Shown one piece after another: positions 54,164-63,816 of a DNA stretch of 64,000 nucleotides. Position 1 is the stretch's first letter, and each line of letters opens with the position of its first letter. Source of the stretch: Oreohelix idahoensis (taxonomy: Eukaryota > Mollusca > Gastropoda > Stylommatophora > Oreohelicidae); contig JAMPIV010021267.1 of assembly GCA_024509875.1 (NCBI GenBank), forward strand, positions 1 to 64,000. The letters run 5' to 3'. Below the pieces are notes generated by a model. The model was not told where the DNA came from, searched no databases, and was given only the letters and a program-made list of their open reading frames with translations. A program made the translations under genes and the position numbers.

Positions 54164-55715
54164 AGGCAGGAAACACGAGGCACAAACACTAAACATTAAA
54201 CAAATTCAGCAAGGTACATTAGCAGCCCAGGTGGATGCAGTGAAAAGCTATAAACCTAGACACAACAAAGCAACTGGTTCGAAGCAACAAGAAAAACACA
54301 ACACAAGCAGAGGTGCTATGTGTAAATGTTGTGGCCTAAACCACATACAAAACCACTGTCCAGCTAAAGACTCTACATGTCATTACTGCAGAAAGAGGGG
54401 CCACTGGATAAAATTATGTTTCAAGAGGAAACAAGACAGTGCTCAACACAAACTTCACAGCAGAAAGTCGTCAAAACAAACACACTCTATGATGACTGAG
54501 GACTTTGACTCCAGTGAAGAAAGTGATCCTTCCACTTTTGATACTGTGAAGATACTAACTTTCAGTAACGAACCAAAGAAAACGCAGGCTTTCTGCAAGG
54601 TGCAATTCCGAATACCAGGAATTAAAATGCACAAAGAAAGAAATATTCGGTTCAAGATAGACACAGGTGCCCAAGGTAACACTCTACCCTTAAGAATATT
54701 CAGACAGATCATGCCTGACAAGGTGGATGAGCAAGGATTTCCCACAAGGGATGTAAAACGTAGGAGTGGCAGGACAAAGCTAAGAGCTTACAATGGAACA
54801 AGTATAGACTGTTTCGGAGCAGTAACACTTGAATGTTCATACAGAGACTCTGAATGGACATCGTCAACATTTTACTTAGTAGATGTTGAAGGACCTGCAA
54901 TTTTGGGTTTACCAATGTGCGAAAAGCTGAGTGTGGTAACTATTAACAACATTAAAGAGGACATAGGTCTTGCAGATGCTCTCAGCAGACTACCAAACCC
55001 CAACAAGACAGCAGATCTTACCCCAAACATCAAAGTTGATTTTGTCAAGTTTAGCGATAATCGGCTTGAACACATCAGAGAAGACACAATGAGAGATCCT
55101 ATCCTTAACTCTCTCAAAGAACTGATATACCATGGATGGCCAAGCTCTATCAAGGAAGTTCCAACACACATCCGTCCATACTACTCTATGAGGGACGAGT
55201 TAAGCATCGAAGATGGTCTGATCCTTAAAGGAGATCGCATTATTATACCAGAAACACAACGCGATATCATCCTTAAACAGCTCCATAATAGTCACCTTGG
55301 TATTGTGAAGATACAACTGAGAGCAAAGAAAGATGTTTACTGGCCACAGATAAACAAGGACATAGAAACACTATGTAAAAACTGTTCAATTTGCCAAGAA
55401 CATGCAAATAGGCAGTGCAGAGAACATCTCATACCATCAGACATACCATTGAGCCCTTGGAGCATTATAGGAACTGATATTTTCTCCATCGACAATAATG
55501 ACTATCTTATTATTGCTGATTACTACAGCAAATTTTCCATCATCGAGAAACTCCCACAACCCTCACCATCAGCTGTTATTGCGGACATTACAAAGAAGTA
55601 TTGCAGCATATTTGGCATCCCAGATGAAATTAGATCAGACAACGGTCCACATTTCTCAGGTCAAGCATACAGAAATTTCACTATGGACTGGAAGATCAAA
55701 CACACAACATCATAA
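54144..55715 (+). CDS. Zinc knuckles, protease and integrase fused in frame (RT deleted)
   Basis: One open frame of 523 codons; its start is arbitrary because it continues from deleted gag. Knuckle 1 is C60-x2-C63-x3-H67-x4-C72 and knuckle 2 is C79-x2-C82-x4-H87-x4-C92. Protease: KIDTGAQ with D173, and ILGLPMCEKL at 253-262. At about residue 273 protease joins LADALSRLPNP, the last motif of RNase H, so all of RT and most of RNase H are deleted in frame. Integrase: HNSH at 381-384 and C414/C417, catalytic D445 and D499. The third acidic residue lies beyond a retroposon insertion at 55714. The frame-preserving deletion makes the fused polyprotein formally translatable. Confidence 0.82.
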   Translation: MLQLLDEGRKHEAQTLNIKQIQQGTLAAQVDAVKSYKPRHNKATGSKQQEKHNTSRGAMCKCCGLNHIQNHCPAKDSTCHYCRKRGHWIKLCFKRKQDSAQHKLHSRKSSKQTHSMMTEDFDSSEESDPSTFDTVKILTFSNEPKKTQAFCKVQFRIPGIKMHKERNIRFKIDTGAQGNTLPLRIFRQIMPDKVDEQGFPTRDVKRRSGRTKLRAYNGTSIDCFGAVTLECSYRDSEWTSSTFYLVDVEGPAILGLPMCEKLSVVTINNIKEDIGLADALSRLPNPNKTADLTPNIKVDFVKFSDNRLEHIREDTMRDPILNSLKELIYHGWPSSIKEVPTHIRPYYSMRDELSIEDGLILKGDRIIIPETQRDIILKQLHNSHLGIVKIQLRAKKDVYWPQINKDIETLCKNCSICQEHANRQCREHLIPSDIPLSPWSIIGTDIFSIDNNDYLIIADYYSKFSIIEKLPQPSPSAVIADITKKYCSIFGIPDEIRSDNGPHFSGQAYRNFTMDWKIKHTTS

Positions 55716-56413
55716 TAATAATAATAATAATAATAGCCCCTTCAGTCATAACTGACTATGGGAATGCGCCCCTGAGGTGACAGCCCTCAACTGCTTATTT
55801 TCCTGGTGCTCCTTTCGACGTTTTCTCCTCACCTCTGCTTCTTGTGTGAGCCTCTCTTCGCCCAATCTAAGGTGGTGCCGTAAATAGCATCGCCACTTAG
55901 TGCGATCGGCAGCTTCATCCTCCCATGTTGCTGGATCCATGTCCAGTGCCCTCATATCTCTCTTGCACACATCTTTGAACCTCAGCTGTGGTCGCCCAAC
56001 TGTTCTCTTGCCATCTGCTAATTGTCCGTAGAAGATATCTTTTGGGATGCGACCATCTTCCATGCGGCGAACATGGCCAAGCCAGCGAAGTCTGCGCTGT
56101 CTAAGCAGCGTATACATACTTTGAAGGCCAGCACGTGACAACACCTCGACATTTGTCACTTTATTGTCCTCTCCAGGGCGCGAGCTTGGGCACAGTTATA
56201 TGGAGATCAAGCTGTTGCCCATGCAGCATGTTCCCTCTCTCCACACAGCCGGTAGATCCAAAGGAACGGCAGTAGCCGATACAGTTTGGTACCAGCCATG
56301 TCGCAGGAGTTGCCAGAATAATGTCGAATCGACATTAGACTGCCTTAGGGACTCCGACTCCGGATTTATCCTCAGGGTTTACTCCCGAAGCCAATTCCAC
56401 AAATGGATATTCC
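55714..56413 (-). mobile_element. Short composite retroposon (LINE 5' region joined to 3' end)
   Basis: 700 bp, minus strand, bounded by the 11 bp duplication CACAACATCAT (55703-55713, 56414-56424) within the integrase gene. The 5' ~240 bp (56170-56413) are GC-rich leader-like sequence; the remainder encodes a LINE C-terminus and ends in a (TTA)n tail (AAT repeats at 55714-55734 on the plus strand). EN and RT are absent. Its architecture parallels the unrelated composite at 48428. Confidence 0.85.
55746..56159 (-). CDS. LINE C-terminal domain ORF (137 codons)
   Basis: An intact frame from a methionine to the tail. It begins MTNVEVLSRAGLQSMYTLLR, then RRLRWLGHVRRMEDGRIPKD, GRPQLRFKDVCKRDM and WEDEAADRTKWR. 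This block follows the RT in a LINE family that is widespread in animals; its role is unclear. Only this terminal region is present. The frame has no stops although the enzyme domains are gone. Confidence 0.65.
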   Translation of the reverse strand: MTNVEVLSRAGLQSMYTLLRQRRLRWLGHVRRMEDGRIPKDIFYGQLADGKRTVGRPQLRFKDVCKRDMRALDMDPATWEDEAADRTKWRCYLRHHLRLGEERLTQEAEVRRKRRKEHQENKQLRAVTSGAHSHSQL

Positions 56414-57089
56414 CACAACATCATCACCTAGATATCCTAAATCTAATGGCTTCATTGAGAGACAGATACAAACTATCAAGTCAATCATGAAGAAAACAAG
56501 AACAGAGGATGTACACCTAGCACTCTTGAGATGGAGAACAACACCAGTAGACAGTAAGATCGACAGTCCAGCAGAACTTATGTTTGATAGAAGAATTAAA
56601 GACCTTCTACCATCTAAGGTCCACTTCCGTCCACAACATAGAGACAGCACATATGATCAACTTCAGCATCGTCAGCAAGTTCAGAAATCCAACTATGACA
56701 AATGTGCTAAAGACCTACCACCATTACATCCTGGTCAGCATGTGACTACCTACAACCACGACAATGACACATGGTCAAAAGCAACAATCATTTCCAGAAA
56801 CCCTGAACCCAGGAGCTATACCTTAAGACCAGACAGCAGCAACAACCTCCTGAGGCGAAACAGAGTGGACATCAGAGAAATCCCACAGAATACAACAGAG
56901 AAGAGAATTCCCACGCTTACAACAGGCAATGCAGTAACTCCAGACCTTGGTACCCCACAAAACCAACAACCACCAAGGACGGAATCACAACCAACTCAAG
57001 CTAAACCAGGGACTTCCGCAGAACCACCAGCACTTTACACCACTCGTTCTGGCCGTACAGTGACACCTCCCAGCCGATACAGACAGTGA
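56414..57089 (+). CDS. Integrase C-terminal part of the Mag-like element
   Basis: It continues the integrase after the retroposon: SSPRYPKSNGFIERQIQTIK includes the third catalytic Glu, so the D-D-E triad was complete before the insertion. Then LLRWRTTPVDSK, the DLPPLHPGQHV block and RNPEPRSYTLRPDSSNNLLR of the C-terminal region, ending with a YTTRSGRTVTPPSRYRQ tail typical of Mag-clade integrases. Stop at 57087. The frame has no internal lesions. Confidence 0.8.
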
Positions 57090-57182
57090 CATATATATAC
57101 TCACACTGAGCATTACACATACTTATCCTTTCTCACATGAAACATTTCGTTGGAAATGTTTGCACACATTTTTTTTTTCTTC

Positions 57183-57195
57183 AAAAAAGGGGGGA
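57183..57195 (+). other. Polypurine tract of the Mag-like element
   Basis: AAAAAAGGGGGGA lies immediately before the 3' LTR. Confidence 0.8.
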
Positions 57196-57376
57196 TGTAA
57201 TATAATACATTAATAATACGAACCACACATTGTAATAATATGCGAATCTTCACATGTACGATATCCTGTAAATAAACATGGCTGTAAACTGAACACGTTT
57301 TACTGGTGCCTTCTGAAACGTGTGTGCTTGTGTAGATGACGAGGCAATGCTTATATACATACATCATAACATTACA
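57196..57376 (+). repeat. 3' LTR of the Mag-like element
   Basis: 181 bp, nearly identical to the 5' LTR; followed by GGCC, the target duplication. Confidence 0.92.
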
Positions 57377-57669
57377 GGCCGGCATGAGAGATTGGGCTGT
57401 GTAACCTATTATCTGTGTCTGAGTAACATTAGTACCATACGGTAAAACACTCCCACAGGATATGCAAATCAATTTTGCATCGATATTAACTTAGCTGCTG
57501 GAGAGAGTATCATGTTTAATTACGTCAGGACCAATTACATGCCACTCACAAATCAGTGATGTAATAGCGAAAATCACGAAGATTCTAGAACATTTGAGAA
57601 GACAGATGGGGACTCATAATAACCAGATGCTTAGACATAAAATACCACTTACATCCACACGGTGAACTA

Positions 57670-57960
57670 GCACATTTAAATGATGAGATTTTTCGTCGAC
57701 CGGGATTTGGACTGGATTAACTCGAGACCTGGCGAGGACATTTGAAGGAGTGTCGTCGACCAGGGACTGGCGGCTCCTGAGCCGACCCAGCTGTAATGGG
57801 TACCTCCGAAATCGGAGAGTATTTGCCTGAATGGCGAGGGACACCTGTCTCTGTACAAGAAAAAAGGGATACTCACGTAAAATCAATGTCAGATTAGACA
57901 TTAATAATAACCTGAGATTTCGCCTCGAGTATTAGCGGGCGTATGAAAAAAAAAAAAAAA
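57670..57960 (+). mobile_element. tRNA-derived SINE (family 1), 5'-truncated
   Basis: Plus-strand copy of the SINE at 39780-40153, missing the tRNA head. Shared landmarks are the two GTCGACC blocks, CTCCTGAGCCGACCCAGCTG, ACACCTGTCTCTGTACAAGA and ATTAGCGGGCG before a 15-base A tail (57946-57960). Confidence 0.85.
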
Positions 57961-58209
57961 TTATGAGAAATCCAAATTAACAAACACTTTGGGATTAACA
58001 AAATGATTTTAAAGGATATTTACTCTGTTTAGGTACGTAGACTTCATAAAATATGTATGTAGAATATTTTGTATAAATACATGTATTATTATTGATATGA
58101 TTTCCACAGCTGCTATCTAAGTGACTGTTGCTATTATAAAAACTTAGATCAACTAGCAACACAGCCAAGAGATAATAATATATACCCATATTTATTGCTT
58201 TATCTATTA

Positions 58210-58468
58210 ATAAGGTAAAGGTAGTCCCATGGCCAAGGCTGCCGTAGGGAAGTGAAGTGTTACAGCCTTCACCATACTAGGTCCAGCTTTTTTATGAGGT
58301 AAAGTGACCAGTACCCTTCCTCACTACCTTTTCGTTCCCTGAATCAGTAGTGCAGTTGTGTGCCTATTTACAGTTGGGTGAACTGAAGTGTGTTGCTGTC
58401 AGATTTCTATCCCAAGGCCCGATAGCTGTGCCATGACGCGCTTTGACTGCTTAGCCAATCGGACACTC
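58210..58468 (-). mobile_element. tRNA-derived SINE (family 2)
   Basis: 259 bp on the minus strand. Head: TTGGCTAAGCAGTCAAAGCG (box A-like) and GGGATAGAAATCT (box B-like). The 13 bp GCTTTATCTATTA flanks it exactly (58197-58209, 58469-58481). It ends CTACCTTTACCTTAT without a long A tail. The second copy in the window is at 33123-33370. Confidence 0.87.
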
Positions 58469-58481
58469 GCTTTATCTATTA

Positions 58482-59411
58482 GTGTAATATAAATATATAA
58501 TACTTTATGGCTATTCATCATTATGTGAAGGAAACAGACAAGCATTGTAGACTACAGTTCTTGGGAAAAGAGATTGGCTAAACTAACTCCTGAAGACTAA
58601 GTTGCCTATTATTTCTAGACTGTATGACAAAATAATCCTCTCAACAAATGAAGTTAGAGGATAATTCTGATATGCCTAGTGTATGAGTGTATGAATGGCA
58701 ATGATAACTATTTCCATATTAGGAAAACTCATGAAGCCACATTTGTGTCAATATTTTAGGTGTCTGAGTGGACAACATTCGCAGGTGCAGAATTCAGTGT
58801 CCCGTACCTGATGGTAACAGGGCAGCAAGTCTCCGACCGAGCAGCAGAATCAAAAGCCAAAGATATTGTCAACTACTAGTCATAAAGGAACCCAGATCAA
58901 TGCTCACATTTGTAAAGTCAAACCGCTGCTGGATAACAGCATATAACAACCTGCACAAGAGCTGACAACACAGGTTTACAGCTAAGTGAAAAAGCCGAGG
59001 GATTTTTCCTCCAGATATCTCAGTCAGATCTTAACAGAATTTCAAACAAAATTCTCAACCAGAATAACCACGAACATTATTTAAAGTGGATTTAGATTAT
59101 TACCAAGTGAACTCTACAGCCTAAAATATTATATGAATACACCTCGCACTCTCTTGATAGCCATGCCAGTACTAATGATGACATTAGGACTTTTGACTTT
59201 TTGTTCTTTAGTGTTTATGACGTTTAGTATTTTCGCCTGCATTTTCATTTTTATGGTTGCCGACATGAGATTAATGTATTAAATATATGAACAGATAGTT
59301 ATTAACCTTTAACAAGTGGAAGGGTTATTTTCAAACCTGTATCTTCTCGTAAATCCATATAAGTGGCAGTTGCTCAGTACATGAGGAAGGGGGCTTATCT
59401 ATCATAAGACA
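58482..59411. other. Intron interval, nothing recognised
   Basis: AT-rich; a 65-codon plus-strand frame at 58768-58965 has no motif. The only notable item is the TTATGGTTGCCGACATGAGA motif at 59255, shared with 53512. Confidence 0.45.
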
Positions 59412-59415
59412 TCAA

Positions 59416-60777
59416 CTCTTTGACTCCATAATTATTTTCCACCCTGTGCCATAATTATTTTTTGAAGAATTCTAAACGGTGAAGTGTACTGTCTTTTAGT
59501 GTAAATTTTATGTTAATTTTTTGTGTGAACATGTACTTATTATATACCAAACTGTAGGGAAATGGATCAAGAAATGTAATATATAACGTCTTTGGTACTA
59601 TTAACACAAGTATGTTCGGTATACTTAAAACACTTTGCATGTAAAATTGACAAACACTAAAAAGTTAACTGTAGAATACGATATTACCAAAGACAGATTA
59701 CTGTTGTAGACAATGAAACTTTCTTTTTAGTCTTCAAATGTCAAGTTAATCCATATACAAAGTAAAAAAAACATTGCTTATGGCCACAATTAGTACATTT
59801 AGTGTTATTCACACCAGTTTTTACTGGGGGCCCTTGTAAGAAAAAAATAAATTATGCAATTGTGCATTACGTAATTTTCACACAAATAAAGAAGAATAAT
59901 GTCATATAAAAACTTGGGACCCAAAGATGCAGCAATAGAGAATGCAGTCAGCTTGACTGCTTGCATCAGGGTCAGCGAACCAGAGCTGACCAAGACCCTA
60001 CTCCACCTCCACGTGGTGGTCCTGGAAACAGGCTGCTTCACTGCAGTCTGGCTGAGAGAGTAGGGATCGAAGAGGGAAGGCAAACCCGGTCCCAAAAAAT
60101 GCCGTGCTGAAGTCGGATGTGCTGGCCGAAAGGTGCAGATATCGCAGCTCCGGTGTAAACAGACACAACGCAAGCAACATCCTTTTCAGGAAGAACGAGG
60201 AAGAAGAAGAATATAAAAACTTTTTTACACTTGTATAATGTTTTAATAGTATCCCTAGCTTCATCTTCTACCTAGGACTAATGATTAGATGTTACGGTAG
60301 GTCTAGTTTTGTTGCTTTTTGATCGGCCAGAATATGACTACGCCCACTCATCAACTAAATCTAATGTGTCTAACTTTTCTGCACCGATTCCATATTTTGA
60401 CAACAAACTGTGACTACCAAACAATCATCATCAATGTTCCAAGGTAGTTTGACACAATTATTTGCTTAGGAGACTTAGAAAATGTAAATATAAAGCGTGA
60501 CAAATTTCTCTAGCAATAACAACGAAAAAGGCAAACGCGCGAATCGTCACACAAATTGTGATAATAACATCAAAACATGCAATGTGCTGCTTAACTACAG
60601 TCAAATTAGTTGTTTAAATAGTAGCGGAAGTCATTCTATGAGTTTTAAAATATGAACTGCATTAAACAGACGATTTTTGGACGATTCGTGATAAACTAAA
60701 AACAATGCTCTGAGCATTGCGCTGGCACGGCACGTTGAATTTTGCAACGCTCAGAGCGTTGGTCTGGAGTCAAAGAG
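59416..60777. mobile_element. Non-autonomous DNA transposon with CTCTTTGACTCCA inverted ends
   Basis: CTCTTTGACTCCA at 59416-59428 is mirrored by TGGAGTCAAAGAG at 60765-60777. TTAA follows the right end (60778-60781) and TCAA precedes the left (59412-59415), so a TTAA-type target (piggyBac-like) with one mutation is plausible. Inside, 60700-60762 has subterminal palindromic repeats (CAATGCTCTGAGCATTG and CAACGCTCAGAGCGTTG). No transposase is seen. A GC-rich block at 59915-60200 may be a nested retroposon. Confidence 0.6.
59915..60200. other. GC-rich block inside the TTAA-type element
   Basis: About 285 bp with many CpG, ending GAGGAAGAAGAAGAATA on the plus strand, unlike the AT-rich surroundings. 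Minus-strand frames of 122 and 88 codons cross it without recognisable motifs. A (GAA)n-like end suggests a retroposon fragment, but no family was identified. Confidence 0.4.
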
Positions 60778-60781
60778 TTAA

Positions 60782-61174
60782 TAATCATAATATTCAGTAA
60801 AGATAAGAGGGGAAAGAAATGTCGCAAGGATACCGAATCATTCACCAGGGCGCTCCTGGGATTTTCTCTCTCTGTGAGAATATTCACCTTCCTACTTCCT
60901 CCCTAAACTTGTATCGGAATCTAAAATTTATCAAGCCACTTATGAGAACCTACATATTCTTCTTACATTCCATATTTTACTTCTATCTTATTCAACCATG
61001 CTACGACAGACACCTCTCAAAATGTTGATACTTTTTCTTCTCTTTTTATCCAAGACATTTTGTAATTTGATGTAAAATTCTTCTTTCACTGATCCTTTTC
61101 TGTCACTGGTTGGTACATAAAATTGGATATTTATCTTTATTTTCTTTTTGGCTGTTTAGAATGTTGCTGTTATT
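60782..61174. other. Intron interval, nothing recognised
   Basis: AT-rich, with no convincing frame or repeat. Confidence 0.5.
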
Positions 61175-61690
61175 AATCAGGGTTCCATTGCTTCCCATTC
61201 TATCAGTGCAATCTGTGGTTCATTAGACAGCATTAGAACCACCTCGTCACAGTGGAGGGCGCTTTCTGAGGACAGAACCACTTCTCCTGTGATTAGTCTC
61301 TTCCTCTCTATGCCTTTCCATCTCAACTCGCAGAGACCATGGGTATAAATTTTATAATACGTCATTTCTGCTGCCACATGTGCAGTTTTCCTCTGTTCAT
61401 TTAAAGTATGAACATTCCAGATGCCAATCCTGGAGATTTTCTTAGATAAAGAAAAAAAAAGGTTAGTTGGCAACTCAGATTTCTTTCGGCTTTCTCTGGG
61501 TTGCTTCAAGGAGCCTCCTTATCAGAGGACCTTCTTCTGTCATGGATGGCCGAATTCACTTATTTCCTTTAGTTGACATGTCCATATTGTGTGTTGAAGT
61601 TGTTGTGGTTTAAAATTTCTACAGGATGGGGTAGCCAGTCCCATGCCCAACCCTCCTTAGTCACTTTTTTGATGACATGCATGGTAGGTT
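61175..61690 (-). pseudogene. LINE A 5' end only (leader and start of endonuclease)
   Basis: The leader at 61510-61690 matches 25226-25520. The frame at 61177-61509 encodes KISRIGIWNVHTLNEQRKTA, then CELRWKGIERKRLITGEVVL and ALIEWEAMEP, the start of a LINE endonuclease (first catalytic Asn in GIWN). It stops abruptly at 61175; no RT or 3' tail follows. A 5'-end-only fragment is unusual, since LINE insertions are normally truncated at the 5' end. Confidence 0.75.
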
Positions 61691-62061
61691 ACTGTGTTAC
61701 TATTCTTTGCTCCTCTTTCAGGCCCCGATAACACATGGTACTTAACAATCCCAGCAATGCAAAAGTCCTTTTCTTGTGTAACATCATTCACTTTCCATTT
61801 CTGCTTTCACAAAGACAGGTTTCAACAACAAAAAATCTATCTCAAAAACACATGGAATGCAAAACTCAAATTTTTACTATTTCAAAAATAACTTTTTTCT
61901 TTTAAAAATGCTTTTAAAAACTTCATACTTCATCGTAAAGTCTAAATTCTTCACTGCTACAAGTTGTACTGCACCAACATTACATTGGAAGTAAACTATG
62001 ACAACACTAGTTCTAAAAACATGTCCTTAAAAACCACATGGAATGCAGCACTAAAACTCAC

Positions 62062-62210
62062 ATTAGGTGCCGGATGGGCTGTCTGAATAGCCTCAACCTC
62101 ATCACAAGCCTTGGCTTTTGAGCATTCGTGAGGTCAATAAAGCACAGACTTCCAGATTTTGTCCCAACAACAGCATACTGAGCTACACGGCTGCAAGCTA
62201 ATGTTTCTGC
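62062..62210 (-). CDS. CFAP43: CFAP43-like exon (WD40 repeat part), most 5' visible
   Basis: An exon of 149 bp: 49 codons plus two bases. Acceptor CTTTAAAG, donor GTGAGT. It encodes AETLACSRVAQYAVVGTKSG, then SLCFIDLTNAQKPRLVMRLR and LFRQPIRHL: a WD40 blade with the VVGTKSGSLCFIDL core and the P-x-R-x-L pattern leading into the next blade. It splices in phase to the exon at 52911 to give HLIFNGDAG. Upstream exons lie beyond the window or are not recognised at 62211-64000. Confidence 0.74.
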
Positions 62211-62703
62211 CTTTAAAGAACAAATAATATTACTGTTAAAATATTAGTATAAAACTCATTTTCCACTTCTAAACATTTTATCTGTCTAGCATGCTGACCA
62301 CAGTTGTTAATTAGCCAGTTAACTGGGCCAGAGGGTGCTAAGCTGAGGCAGAAATTATTGGTCTGGAGTATGGACCTGGTAGACTGAGGACTTCATCCTG
62401 ATGACAGGCCTGCAGATTTAGCACTACTAACAAACTGAATGCAGAAGAAGAAGAGAGTTAATGTAGCAATTGAGTATGTATGTAAAAGAAACCAAAATTA
62501 ACTGAAATTCATCAGTAAACTATAGAAATTAAAGTGGAAAAGACAGTAAATAGTAAGAGGTCTGTTCAAAAAGTTCCTGAACTTTTGAAATTTCGCCCAA
62601 TGTGATGTCATAGCAGCTTCCGGTCAGTGGTGCTGCCTAGTGATGATTTTCTTGAGTAACCTACCATTTCCCGCATTTTTTTGTTGTGATTGTTTATTGT
62701 CCT

Positions 62704-62771
62704 GTAGCTGATTGTTTACGTGCATGAAGATTGTGTTGTAGCTGATTGTTTACGTGCATGAAGATTGTGTT
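62704..62771 (+). repeat. 34 bp tandem duplication in the mariner leader
   Basis: GTAGCTGATTGTTTACGTGC followed by ATGAAGATTGTGTT occurs twice without any difference. Confidence 0.95.
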
Positions 62772-62785
62772 TTGCATTTTTCGAG

Positions 62786-63816
62786 ATGTCTGAATTTCAT
62801 GAGCAGCGAATCAACATCAAATTTTTCTTCAAGCTCGGGAAGACGTTCACGGAGACTCATGAAATGTTAAAACAAGTTTATGGGGATCAGTGCATAAGCC
62901 GTACACGTTGTTACAAATGGCTTAAGTGATTTAAGGATGGTCGGCAGTCAACAGATGACGATTCGCATTTGGGACGACCCACGACATATCTGACAACGCT
63001 CATTTTGACCAGGTTCGTGAGATGGTGCGTTTCAATCATCGTCTGACAGTTCGGGAAATAGCAGAAGAATGCAACATCTCCATAGTATTATGTCCTGACA
63101 TTCTAACAGAGAAATTACAAATGCATCGGGTAGCTGCGAAGTTCGTTCCACGACTCCTGACACTAGATCAGAAAAACAATCGCATTGCCATCTGTCAGGA
63201 ACTTCTGGAGGATGACAACTTCATGAAGAAAATAATAACCGGCGATGAAACATAGGTCTACGGATACGACATCGAGCCGAAAATGCAGTCCTCACAGTGG
63301 GTTGGGAAGAATTCGCCAAGACCAAAAAATGCGCGGCAGGGAAGGTCGAATGTGAATGTCATGTTGACAGTGTCTTTTTACATCGAGGGTGTTGTGCACC
63401 ATGAATTCTTACCAGAGGGGCAAACAGTTAATTGCTGATACTATCTAGAAGTGCTGAAACGTCTCAGGGAAAACGTCAGTAGAAAAAGGCCTGAGTTGCA
63501 GAGAAACAACTCCTGATTTCTCCACCATGACAATGCGCCAGCCCATACATCACTGCTCGTTCGGGATTGTTTGGCAAAAACGAAGACAACTGTGCTTCCC
63601 CAGCCACCCTACTCACCTGACCTAGCCCCAGCAGACTTTTTTCTATTTCCCAAACTGAAATCCATCTTGAAAGGATGACGATTTCAGACCACTGAAGAAA
63701 TTATTGGCAATTCGTAGACGGACCTACGCATGATCCCCAAAAATGCTTACCATGACTGCTTCCAGAAGTGGAAACAGCATTGGGAGCGATGTATTAATAG
63801 AGAGGAGTATTTCTAA
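62786..63816 (+). pseudogene. mariner transposase (DD34D type), broken
   Basis: The start ATG gives MSEFHEQRINIKFFFKLGKT, then FKDGRQSTDDDSHLGRPTT with an in-frame TGA just before it. The N-terminal HTH half shifts frame near 63005 and continues as VREMVRFNHRLTVREIAEEC. The catalytic half has ITGDET (first Asp, near 63240, then a TAG where mariner has Trp), HHDNAPAHTS (second Asp, near 63530) and PPYSPDLAPADFFLFPKLKS (third Asp, near 63630). About 345 codons are recoverable by eye, the normal mariner length. At least five stops and one shift show that it is inactive. Confidence 0.88.

Larger units (their letters stand above)
53676..57376 (+). mobile_element. Mag/Steamer-like Ty3/gypsy element lacking reverse transcriptase
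   Basis: 3701 bp with 183 and 181 bp LTRs (TGTAAT...ATTACA) that are nearly identical, and a 4 bp target duplication GGCC (53672-53675, 57377-57380). PBS-like TGGTGGCAGCGGTCG follows the 5' LTR and AAAAAAGGGGGGA precedes the 3' LTR. Domains are Gag N-terminus, two zinc knuckles, protease, the end of RNase H, and integrase. RT, most of RNase H and part of capsid are absent. Short LTRs and the knuckle pattern fit the Mag clade, which includes the clam element Steamer. A 700 bp retroposon splits integrase. It cannot move on its own. Confidence 0.88.

Noticed and set aside
59805..60264. Host gene on the minus strand in the GC-rich block
   Set aside because: Two overlapping frames cross the block but neither shows a motif, and the block lies inside an inverted-repeat element with a retroposon-like GAA end.
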